A model generated the notes under the pieces. The model was not told the DNA's origin. It searched no databases and worked only from the letters and a program-made list of their open reading frames with translations. This document shows, in pieces, positions 30,301 to 35,355 of a stretch of 39,081 nucleotides of DNA. Within the stretch, counting starts at the first letter, position 1; every line of letters starts with the position of its first letter. A program made the position numbers and the translations under genes. This stretch comes from Saprospiraceae bacterium (GTDB lineage Bacteria; Bacteroidota; Bacteroidia; Chitinophagales; Saprospiraceae), in the NCBI GenBank assembly GCA_013360405.1, contig JABWBR010000053.1:1-39081 (forward strand). Reading direction: 5' to 3'.

Positions 30301-32769
30301 ACAAGAGACGCTGGGGTTTGCGGTAGCTGAAGCGGTGACCGTATTGATATTTACTGTTACGTCGGCTTCGTCGGTGCAGCCGTTATTTGTTACGGTGACA
30401 GTGTAAGTTGTTGTAGCCGTTGGGTTTACGGTGATAGGCGAGCCGGTCTGCCCGGTGCTCCAGGCATAGGTTCCTCCGCCGGTTGCGGTTAGCGTGCTGG
30501 CATCCCCTGCGCATACCGATGTGGGGCTGGCGGTTGCCGTTGCCGTCACGGTATTGACCGTCACCGTAACATTGGCCGTCGCGGCGCAGCCGCCGTTGCT
30601 CACCGTTACCGAATAGCCCGTAGTTGAGGCGGGTGACACTGTAATCGAAGCGCCCGTTTGCCCGGTGCTCCAGGTATAGGTGCCGCCGCCAGTCGCCGTT
30701 AACGTACTGGATTGCCCTGCACAAATAGTACCTGGGCTGGCCGTAATATTGGCCAATGGTGGCGAACTCGGGTTTATGGTTGCCGATGCATCGTCCGTAC
30801 ATCCCCCGTCTAGTTGGGTGACCGTCACCGAATACGTACCCGGCGCCAGATTCAAGGCGGATGGGCCGGAAAGAGAGGGGGGAGTCCAGGCATAAGTATA
30901 TCCCGCTCCTGCCGGAGATACAATTATCCCGCCATTATTTTGACCACAGGAGGTCTGCGCTACATTCAGGGAAACTACCAGGGGCGAACTTGGGTTAAGG
31001 GTAACGCTGACATCATCCATACAACCCGTAGCAGTTTCCGTTACGGTCACAGTATACGAACCGGGCGCGAGGTTAATGGGGGTAGCCCCGCCAACTATAG
31101 GCGGGTTCCAGACATAGGTGTAGCCCGGGCCTGCGGGTGTCACGCTGATCGAGCCGTTATTAAAGGCGCAGGTGGGTTGCGTAGGGGTGGCGGTAGCGAC
31201 AAGTGGCGCGCTTGGGTTAAGAGAGACGGTAGCATTGGCCATACATCCGCTTGCCGTTTCTGTAACCGTCACGGAATATGATCCGGGCGCGAGATTGACG
31301 GCGCTTGAACCGCTAAGTGTCCCCGGATTCCAGGCATAAGTATAACCGGCCCCGGCGGGCGATACGCTAATGACGCCGTTATTCAACCCGCAACTGGGTT
31401 GCGTGGGGGTCATGGTTACGTTGAGCGTGGGGCTTGGATTCAGGGTTGCCGAGGCGGTGGCAGTGCAACCGGAAACCGTTTGAGTGACCGTCACGGAATA
31501 AGCGCCAGGTGGTAAATTGGTGGGGTTTGAACCGCTCACTGACGGCGGATTCCAGGTGTAGGTATAACCCGCACCGGAAGGGTTTACACTGATTGAGCCG
31601 TTATTTTGGCCGCAAGTAGGTTGGGTAGGGGTGGCGCTTGCCAATATAGGAAGGCTGGGGCTGAGAGTCACTGATGCCGTGCCGGTGCAGCCGCCGGCAG
31701 TTTGGGTGACTGTGACGGAATACGTGCCGGGCGCCAGATTGGTAGGGTTAGCGCCGCTCACCGAGCCCGGATTCCAGGCATAAGTATAACCCGCGCCGGA
31801 AGGCGTTACGCTGATCGAGCCGTTGTTTTGTCCGCAGGTGGGTTGCGTAGCGCTGGCGCTTACCGTCAGGGTTGTGCTGGAATTTAGTGTCACCGAGGCG
31901 GTACCGGTACAACCTGTGGAGGTTTGGGTAACCGTGACCGAATACGAGCCGGGGGCCAGGTTGGTGGGGTTGGCACCGCTCACCGAGCCGGGGCTCCAGG
32001 CATAAGTATAACCCGCGCCGGAGGGTGACAGACTAATGGAGCCGTTGTTCATGGCGCAGGAGGGCTGGGTGGGCGTAGCTGTTACGGTAAAAACACAAGG
32101 CAAGCAGCTTCCGTCATCTACATTTGCGCTGGGGTTGTAATTGGGAGCAAGGGGATTTGTACAGCCGCAGATGATGGGTGATGGAAAATTGAGTGTAATA
32201 TTTTGGGCTACGCCGGAATCGAGGAGAGCGTGGTCGCCGATACAGATTTGTGCCGAGATATTGCCAGGAGGGCAGGCCGCCCACAAAGAGGCGAATGAGT
32301 TGATACCGGGTGTTCCCACGCCACATGCGTCGTCGGAAGTAATACCATAAGTGCCGCCGCCCAAGGCGATGCCGTTTTCGGGATCGGGGCCGCCGCCGTC
32401 GGCGAAGGTAACCAGCGAAGGATTTCCAGGAGAACCTATGTCATTGGCATTGCCAAAAGGCGAGCCTCCCGCACAGTTGCCTATGGCGCCAGGGCGTTGC
32501 ATGATGTTCAGTGTATTGCCGCAGGCGTTGATAAACACATCCAGGTCACCCTGAAAAGTATGTTGGAGCAGCATAGAAACTCCCGTAGGGTAACCCGTTT
32601 GGGCAGGATTAAAGGTGAGCGTTACGCAATAAGCAGTAGCCGGGTTTCCATTGACAGGCGTAGAAGCATCGGGCAAGGGTATACTCGGATTGGTACACTG
32701 TCCGCCGGCCTGGTTAGTATAGGCAAGCGAAATAACAAATAGACAGCAGATTTGTAGTAGTCTGTTCAT
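21307..32769 (-). CDS. Giant cell-surface protein with SprB and Ig-like repeats and T9SS type B sorting domain
   Basis: About 3820 residues from ATG 32769 (an in-frame TTG lies 18 bp upstream). A signal peptide (MNRLLQICCLFVISLAYTNQ) precedes a beta-rich Cys-containing domain and a GCTNPLAPNYNPSANVDDGSC-type calcium-binding-like motif. Then come six SprB-like repeats (QPTCGQNNGSISVTPSGAGY), 36 Ig-like units of about 69 residues (ICAGQxSTLTATGGGTYxWS, ending NNGCTxxAxVTVTVN), three larger beta domains, and one more SprB-like unit (DPRCHGESNGFISVSSVTGG). It ends with a CHU_C/gliding-motility C-terminal domain (VYIPNAFSPNGDNINDIFMI ... GDVQVVK). It is exported by T9SS and anchored or released at the cell surface, likely as an adhesin; SprB-like proteins act in gliding. 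Each repeat has two conserved Cys. The adhesive target is unknown. Confidence 0.93.
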   Translation of the reverse strand: MNRLLQICCLFVISLAYTNQAGGQCTNPSIPLPDASTPVNGNPATAYCVTLTFNPAQTGYPTGVSMLLQHTFQGDLDVFINACGNTLNIMQRPGAIGNCAGGSPFGNANDIGSPGNPSLVTFADGGGPDPENGIALGGGTYGITSDDACGVGTPGINSFASLWAACPPGNISAQICIGDHALLDSGVAQNITLNFPSPIICGCTNPLAPNYNPSANVDDGSCLPCVFTVTATPTQPSCAMNNGSISLSPSGAGYTYAWSPGSVSGANPTNLAPGSYSVTVTQTSTGCTGTASVTLNSSTTLTVSASATQPTCGQNNGSISVTPSGAGYTYAWNPGSVSGANPTNLAPGTYSVTVTQTAGGCTGTASVTLSPSLPILASATPTQPTCGQNNGSISVNPSGAGYTYTWNPPSVSGSNPTNLPPGAYSVTVTQTVSGCTATASATLNPSPTLNVTMTPTQPSCGLNNGVISVSPAGAGYTYAWNPGTLSGSSAVNLAPGSYSVTVTETASGCMANATVSLNPSAPLVATATPTQPTCAFNNGSISVTPAGPGYTYVWNPPIVGGATPINLAPGSYTVTVTETATGCMDDVSVTLNPSSPLVVSLNVAQTSCGQNNGGIIVSPAGAGYTYAWTPPSLSGPSALNLAPGTYSVTVTQLDGGCTDDASATINPSSPPLANITASPGTICAGQSSTLTATGGGTYTWSTGQTGASITVSPASTTGYSVTVSNGGCAATANVTVTVNTVTATATASPTSVCAGDASTLTATGGGTYAWSTGQTGSPITVNPTATTTYTVTVTNNGCTDEADVTVNINTVTASATANPSVSCSGDPVQLTATGGGTYAWSTGQSGATITVNPTATTTYTVTVTNNGCTDVATVTVTINTVTASVSADPTTICAGQASTLTATGGGTYAWNTGQSGAAITVTPTATTTYTVTVTNNGCTDVATVTVTVNTVTASAVANPNPICEGQFATVTASGGGTYSWSTGETGASIIVSPAVTTAYTVTVTNNGCSDDAIINVVVNTVNASIMASPMTICAGQAGTLTASGGGTYAWSTGQTGSTISISPASTTTYTVTVTNNGCTDVASLTVTVNSVTATASAAPSVICEGGASVLTATGGGTYVWSTGQTGAGIAVSPSTSSTYSVTVTNNGCTDVANVTVNVTVVNAQATASPTAICEGATSTLTATGGGTYAWSTGQSGASITVAPTATTTYSVTVTNNGCTDVANVTVTVNSVTATATANPSTVCAGQVSMLTATGGGIYLWSTGQTGATIPVVVGTTTTFSVTVTNNGCTDVATVTVNVNSVTATASASPTTICAGQASTLSATGGGTYAWSTGQSGSPVTVNPTATTTYTVTVTNGGCPAVANVTVNVNTVTAQASASPTAICEGETSTLTAAGGGTYAWSTGQIGASITVAPSATTTYTVTVTNNGCTDEADVTVTVNTVTATATANPATICAGNPVQLTATGGSTYQWSSGQTTATFSVAIGTTTTFSVTVTDSNGCTDEASVTVNVISTVASVSASPSTVCPGLSSVLMATGGGTYQWSTGETGASITVTPGATTTYSVTVTNNGCVDVEQVTVTVGAILTPTVTASPTTVCPGQGSVLTASGGDTYSWSTGQSGASITVSPTTTTTFSVTATNNGCTGTATVAVTVDPSLTATATATPTTICAGQSSTLSATGGGTYTWSTGQSGSPIMVSPTGTTTYTVTVTNSGCTGTAEVTVNVTPLPSATATASPSTICAGQASTLTATGGGTYQWSDGQIGASVTVMPSSNTNYTVTVTTNGCTATTTVTVNVNPLPTPTATADPPSICAGQAGTLTATGGGTYQWNTGQTGATINVSPTATTTYTVTVTNNGCTATADVTMTVNPLPTPTATASPAVICAGQAGTLTATGGGTYAWNTGQTGATINVSPTATTTYIVTVTNNGCTATTDVTVTVNPLPMPTATADPPNICVGQSSTLTATGGGTYQWNGGQFGSPIQVSPASTTTYTVTVTNNGCTGTADVTVTVNSATATATAIPATICPGLTSTLTATGGGTYAWSTGQSGASISVNPTTTTTYTVTVTNNGCTDVAAVTVNVENNLSATATASPAAICAGQSSTLTATGGGTYAWSSGQSGSSITVSPVSTTTYSVTVTNNGCTGTASVVVTVNPLPTPMAVASPAIICAGQAGTLTVTGGGTYQWSTGQSGSAILVTPLSTTTYQVTATNNGCTGTGSVTITVNPLPNPTATASPASICAGQAGTLTATGGGTYQWNTGQSGATITVNPQFTTAYQVTVTTNGCSATADVTVTVNPLPTPTAAASPGSLCAGQAGTLTATGGGTYAWSTGQSGATIAVSPAVTTTYTVTVTNNGCTAATSVSVVVTPLPTPSITANPATLCAGQSTTLTATGGSIYQWSTGQSGSSIVVTPASTTTFSVTATQNGCTGEAQTIVTVNTTIATATAALSSVCPGLSTTLTATGGGTYAWSTGQSGAQITVTPAATTTYSVTVTNNGCTDVATVTVAVSSALTPTIEATPDTICIGQSTVLTALGGDTFLWNTGEPGPTISVSPQATTTYSVEANSNGCSGSASITVVVYPLPTPTAGAASPALCEGQSTTLTATGGDTYSWSTGQNGATISITPTSTVTYTVTATDNGCSATADVTVVVNPLPMPAATANPTSICVGQSSVLMATGGLSYSWSDGQSGASINVMPAVTTDYTVTVTDNNGCSNLASITLTVNALPTPEATAASNTLCFGESTTLTAGGGDTYLWSDGQSGETILVSPSATTTYSVTVTNAEGCQDSTTTTVIVNPLPVPGATSATICLGQSAQLTASGGSSYSWSSGDSGPTISVSPTATTTYTVTVTENGCSATADATVTVNEVNASVSASATLICPGLPVVLTAEGGNTYSWSTGQSGAVITVNPVVNTTYSVTVTNQGCTEINSLSIMMSDTLNPTITTSADTICIGESVIIIAEGGGTYQWSSGQSTAAITVSPTTNTTYVVTVTNSGCVGAGLTRIVVNPLPVPEIQSSAPVICDGDSATLTASGGSAYLWSTGDTDAVISVSPSQTTLYSVTVTENGCSATASTTLTVNPIPVALAQPDTICVGQSAVLSASGGDIYQWSTGQSGASITVSPVVTTTYSVTVIDEGCNSAIPVTVTVNPLPMPVAVASPPVICLGQSTTLTVSGGAAFVWSTGQSGTAITVSPGTSATYGITATENGCVGTTQIAVTVNAPPTAVVIPNVDICNGPGGPALLDFAALVIGGDQGGAWVDLQNSGATGAFPTLDFTGVAQGNYIFRYTTQSAIAPCQEAIYDVNVQVVFCDCPSVLTSAAGPLCNTGGVLDLSALQVTSEPGAWSLVATPAGNNPAGIVNGIFDATNADAGVYEIRFTLETTPPMGCPAFSSQFIQVDAAVFAGLPEPDEHICIGANETVLLSDLLQGEDNGGQWTEISAVPSSGGAFQPGAGTFAITAQQAATYRFRYLIAPNGACPGSEAAVTVVIEPAPIANAGPDMTLDCIVTSVTLNGANSSSGPHISYLWSTDDGNITSGINTSTPDVNAAGVYQLTVTNITYGCTATDDVTIAADNIPPQNAVVTLQDPRCHGESNGFISVSSVTGGNPPYLYSFNDQPFVASPNFSGLGAGVYPLIVEDANGCRWQTSLTLTDPPAIAVNAGPNVTIYYGDSTQLQAAITPATGNYTISWTPSDSLSCIQCIQPITSPDSTLTYQVLVTDENGCTAADQVTVFVKFKPDVYIPNAFSPNGDNINDIFMIYAGDRIDKILELEIYSRWGESVFYVANFLPNDPQYGWNGTHRGKPAVLDVYAYFAIVLYKDGKQKLFKGDVQVVK
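23148..30752 (-). repeat. 36 tandem Ig-like repeat units (about 207-213 bp each)
   Basis: I counted 36 occurrences of the C-x-G...L.A.GG..Y.W..G core at regular spacing within the giant gene. Some neighbours are almost identical; the 17th and 18th units share long identical stretches, pointing to recent duplication. Linkers alternate between an N-T-V-T-A type (units 1-13) and a N-P-L-P-x-P type (later units), indicating block-wise expansion. Confidence 0.9.
30753..32098 (-). repeat. Six SprB-like repeat units (about 222 bp each)
   Basis: Six units carry TQP-(S/T)-C-x-x-NNGxIxVxPxGxGYTYxW and end with L.PG.YSVTVT.T..GC. They match the SprB repeat (PF13573-type) pattern and precede the Ig-like block. 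They probably give a flexible stalk. Confidence 0.88.
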
Positions 32770-32833
32770 AGTTCGGATTCGGCTCAATTAAGTACATAAT
32801 TCTGCTATTTGGTGAGAGATTATACTTTCCTGC

Positions 32834-32841
32834 CAAAACTA
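32834..32841 (-). promoter_or_regulatory. Candidate -7 box of the giant surface-protein gene
   Basis: TAGTTTTG on the minus strand matches TAnnTTTG exactly, 65 bp upstream of ATG 32769. No TTG is found at -33, the upstream DNA being an A-tract, so this is tentative. Confidence 0.3.
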
Positions 32842-32927
32842 CTGAAAAGAAAGTTTTTTTTTGTTTTTTTTTATAATTTGACGATATAAAATATTCTTTT
32901 AGCCAAGAATTTCCAACCTACTCGTTT

Positions 32928-33053
32928 TTAGTGGTTTACGATGGTTGCCGTATGCAGCAATGTTCCCGAAATTACCACCACCCTGTATACTCCGGAAGCT
33001 AGTAGCGACAAGTCGAATGGAAATACATTTTCGCCCTGGGGAAAGATAGGGAA
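32928..33053 (-). pseudogene. Orphan T9SS type A C-terminal domain fragment
   Basis: A 41-codon frame reads FPQGENVFPFDLSLLASGVY then RVVVISGTLLHTATIVNH and stops at 32930-32928. ENVF.FDLS.LASGVYRVVV is the closing half of a T9SS type A sorting domain. An in-frame TAA lies just upstream, so the secreted protein it belonged to has been deleted. Apart from this, 32788-33302 holds only A/T-tracts and short inverted words. Confidence 0.6.
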
Positions 33054-33302
33054 TTATAGGCGACTTTTGGACTCGCGACGTTTCCAGGCAGCCGACTGTT
33101 GACTGCCAATACCCGACTCTGCGATTCCTTAGGCATCTTCGTACTGCCGCTGCTAGTGCCGCAGCACTTAGCCGCCGTAATAAACATCCACGGACGGCGG
33201 TGGAATGCGGTGCAGAAAACCTGGGGAGTACCCTGTTTTTGCAACCCATCAGCAAGAGAAGGATGTAGATTTGAGGTAAATACAGGAACTGCATGGTCAT
33301 GA

Positions 33303-33452
33303 AAGCCGCAAGACGATAGAGATTACATCCATATCAAACAAAAGGGGATAGACAGGATTAAAAAACCATTAGATGATTTGGGATTTTGGCAATATGACGT
33401 ATTTTGTGATGAACGATCAAAGCACATTACCGATTTACATGCCATTTGGTAG
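33303..33452 (+). pseudogene. Possible C-terminal remnant, unknown family
   Basis: A 49-codon frame without an ATG reads KPQDDRDYIHIKQKGIDRIK then KPLDDLGFWQYDVFCDERSK and HITDLHAIW, stop 33450-33452. It looks protein-like, but overlaps the 44-codon ORF at 33394 in another frame, so at most one is now expressed. It may be what remains of a gene disrupted when the downstream operon arrived. Confidence 0.25.
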
Positions 33453-33528
33453 CGGGAATACAACTGGATTGGGTGCACTCTCGCCGGGGGGAGGGAGTGC
33501 AGGCGTTGGTGGGAACAATAAATTTTAA
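33394..33528 (+). CDS. Small Gly/Ser-rich peptide (44 residues), first gene of an AT-rich operon
   Basis: ATG 33394 to TAA 33528 encodes MTYFVMNDQSTLPIYMPFGS followed by a glycine-rich tail (GNTTGLGALSPGGGSAGVGG then NNKF). The stop is 10 bp before the ATG of the 127-residue gene, typical of operon spacing. It has no signal peptide or TM helix. I do not recognise it. Because the third gene is a membrane metallopeptidase, the peptide could be a substrate, signal or structural partner; this is inference. It overlaps a remnant frame at 33303-33452. A second in-frame ATG at residue 6 is an alternative start. Confidence 0.45.
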   Translation: MTYFVMNDQSTLPIYMPFGSGNTTGLGALSPGGGSAGVGGNNKF

Positions 33529-33538
33529 ACCAAATAAA

Positions 33539-33922
33539 ATGAAGAACGAATTAAAACAATTTATTGTTGAAAATCTTGAATTTGAGTACCAAATTGCAGG
33601 GGAAGCCCATACAGAGGATTTGCTGGACTTGATATTAGTCGAAGGCAGAAGCCAGAACGATATTTTTGAAGAAAAAAAGGGTGGAAGAGATTTTGATTAT
33701 GACTTTACATTAAAGTTCCTGGCAGAGGTTGTATCCCTTTCAAAATTATTATTTGAAATGTATAAATTTTACCATGCTGAGTACAAGTCAAAAGGAGTCC
33801 CTCCTGAAATAAAGAAAATAAAGAAAAAGGTGAAAGAAAAAGCCTCAAATAAGAGAGGCAGTATTCCAGAAGATTTATTTATCAAGTTAATAGACTTTAT
33901 TGAAAGCCTATTCGCTAACTGA
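33539..33922 (+). CDS. Helical protein of 127 residues, unknown function
   Basis: ATG 33539 is preferred over an in-frame TTG at 33446, which would overlap the small upstream ORF. The product is hydrophilic and helical, starting MKNELKQFIVENLEFEYQIA, with an acidic N-terminal half (AHTEDLLDLILVEG), a central amphipathic helix (LKFLAEVVSLSKLLFEMYKF) and a strongly basic segment (EIKKIKKKVKEKASNKR). The final helix is IPEDLFIKLIDFIESLF. The size and charge layout resemble small adaptor or death-like domains in conflict operons, but no family match can be made by eye. It lies 10 bp after the peptide ORF and 17 bp before the peptidase gene. AT-rich compared with genes to the left. Confidence 0.65.
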   Translation: MKNELKQFIVENLEFEYQIAGEAHTEDLLDLILVEGRSQNDIFEEKKGGRDFDYDFTLKFLAEVVSLSKLLFEMYKFYHAEYKSKGVPPEIKKIKKKVKEKASNKRGSIPEDLFIKLIDFIESLFAN

Positions 33923-33939
33923 CGACTGGGATTTTACTC

Positions 33940-35040
33940 ATGTTAGAAAAAATAAACCGTGTTTTTTTGGTTCTACTTCAAGATCCGATCTCGGTTATTT
34001 GCACAGTTTGCATATTTAGGACTAATAATATTAACTGGATAATATTATTAGTTTTATGGTACTTTTATAGATTTTTGATTACAATAGATGCTCTCTGTAT
34101 TAAGGCGAATGAAAACCTTTATCATTTTATTGCAGGATACTTGAATAGAGACGATGTTACATTTAAGGAGTTAACTTTTGACGGAATAGATACGATGGCA
34201 CAAAAAACGAATATTTTTCATGGAGACTTTTTTTTTAATTTAGCCTCAAAGAATAGAAATATTAGAATATTTCGTGTTAAAAAGAATAACCTTGGTAGAA
34301 TATCAACAACTTTTAAATCTTATTCCATATTTAATGGTGATTCATATATTCTTATAAATAAGGACATAAATTATACGTCATTTAGTATTGATAAATTTTT
34401 GCTTCTACATGAAATAGGGCACTGTTCTTTGGGAGGGGTGAGAGAATGGACGGGAAAATCCCATGGCTATTTTGTGGTTTGTACCATAATTCTAATTAAT
34501 ACTGCGTTAATAGGCTCTATTTCTTTATATCATATGTTAAATATATTCCTGCTTGAAATAATTTTTGTGTTTCGTTTTTATTTTAGGCAGCATTTTTCAT
34601 TAAAAATTCATTCAGAGAACATTGCCAATAATTTTGCACTGAATAGAATGATTGGTAGTGAAAAAGATTTAGCGGATGTTTTCAAGTTTTTAATGGCAAT
34701 GTTTGCAAATCATGTTGTTGACCCTAAACGCTCTTTTATCGAAAGGCATAGAATTAATTTCACAGGAAAGCGAACAATAGAATCATTTAGAAAAATAATT
34801 AAGGAAAAAGCTACCCTTTCGGAAGAATATCAAAAACCAGCATTTGTGACTGCATTACTGTCTTCAACTATACTATTTGTTGTATTGAATAATATTATTG
34901 AGTATAATTACACTTGTTACAAGTGGATATTCGTATATTTAAGCTTTTTTTCACTTAAAGCCTGTGCAAGCTCAAAGCAGTTACATGAATATCGGGAATT
35001 GGTTGAAAAAATACTTTTACAAAAATTGAAAGAACCATAA
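33940..35040 (+). CDS. Membrane-embedded zinc metallopeptidase (HEIGH, M48/M56-like)
   Basis: This 366-residue protein has two N-terminal hydrophobic helices (about 8-26 and 33-50), a soluble segment, the zinc motif HEIGH at 157-161 (LLLHEIGHCSLGG), two further helices (about 177-216), and SENIANNFALNRM about 65 residues on. There E226 would be the third zinc ligand, as in the E-x-x-AD-x-x-A motif of M48 peptidases (here N replaces the usual D). A last hydrophobic helix lies around 313-335. It is third in a tight operon; its TAA is immediately followed by the ATG of the next frame. The topology suggests cleavage of membrane or membrane-proximal substrates. AT-rich, unlike the GC-richer flanking genes, which suggests horizontal acquisition. 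Confidence 0.75.
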   Translation: MLEKINRVFLVLLQDPISVICTVCIFRTNNINWIILLVLWYFYRFLITIDALCIKANENLYHFIAGYLNRDDVTFKELTFDGIDTMAQKTNIFHGDFFFNLASKNRNIRIFRVKKNNLGRISTTFKSYSIFNGDSYILINKDINYTSFSIDKFLLLHEIGHCSLGGVREWTGKSHGYFVVCTIILINTALIGSISLYHMLNIFLLEIIFVFRFYFRQHFSLKIHSENIANNFALNRMIGSEKDLADVFKFLMAMFANHVVDPKRSFIERHRINFTGKRTIESFRKIIKEKATLSEEYQKPAFVTALLSSTILFVVLNNIIEYNYTCYKWIFVYLSFFSLKACASSKQLHEYRELVEKILLQKLKEP

Positions 35041-35355
35041 ATGAAAATCATCGAACTCTGCACACCTATAATAGCCGTGACTAAGCGTGGCTATGTTGGC
35101 AGGGCTCACGTTGCCTGCTATCCAGAAGAGAGTAATAATCATTTGCCGGTTATATCTTCAGTAGATATATTATTCAGTTGGGATAGCTTTAAAATAATGT
35201 GCCAATTTAGTGAAATAATAAAAGATATGGAAGTGACAATCAAAGGGCAAACGAGAAGTGACCATCGAGTTGGAAGGCGGCATGTTGAATTAAGGACGAT
35301 TATCACCCTTCAGTTGAATATAAAGATTTCGACAGGTAGCAATAAAAGCAAAGTT
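35041..35355 (+). other. Short fourth gene of the AT-rich operon, read through into the beta-helix gene
   Basis: Residues 1-105 of the 35041-37761 frame. The ATG touches the peptidase stop (TAAATG), typical of translational coupling. The sequence (MKIIELCTPIIAVTKRGYVG, HLPVISSVDILFSWDSFKIM) is cytoplasmic in character and has no signal peptide. It is unlike the secreted protein that follows, which begins with its own ATG and signal peptide at 35356. Most likely a separate protein whose stop or C-terminus was lost at a junction near 35300-35350. Unrecognised. Confidence 0.55.

Noticed and set aside
23075-30882. Many 60-155 codon frames on both strands inside the giant gene
   Set aside because: They are shadows created by the low-complexity repeat DNA in other frames, with Arg/Gly/Tyr-rich or Cys/Pro-rich composition and no start context.
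32899-33300. 133-codon minus-strand frame between the giant gene and the AT-rich operon
   Set aside because: Composition is Arg/Leu/Ser-rich and unlike a protein. The real coding trace here is a T9SS tail in another frame (32928-33053).
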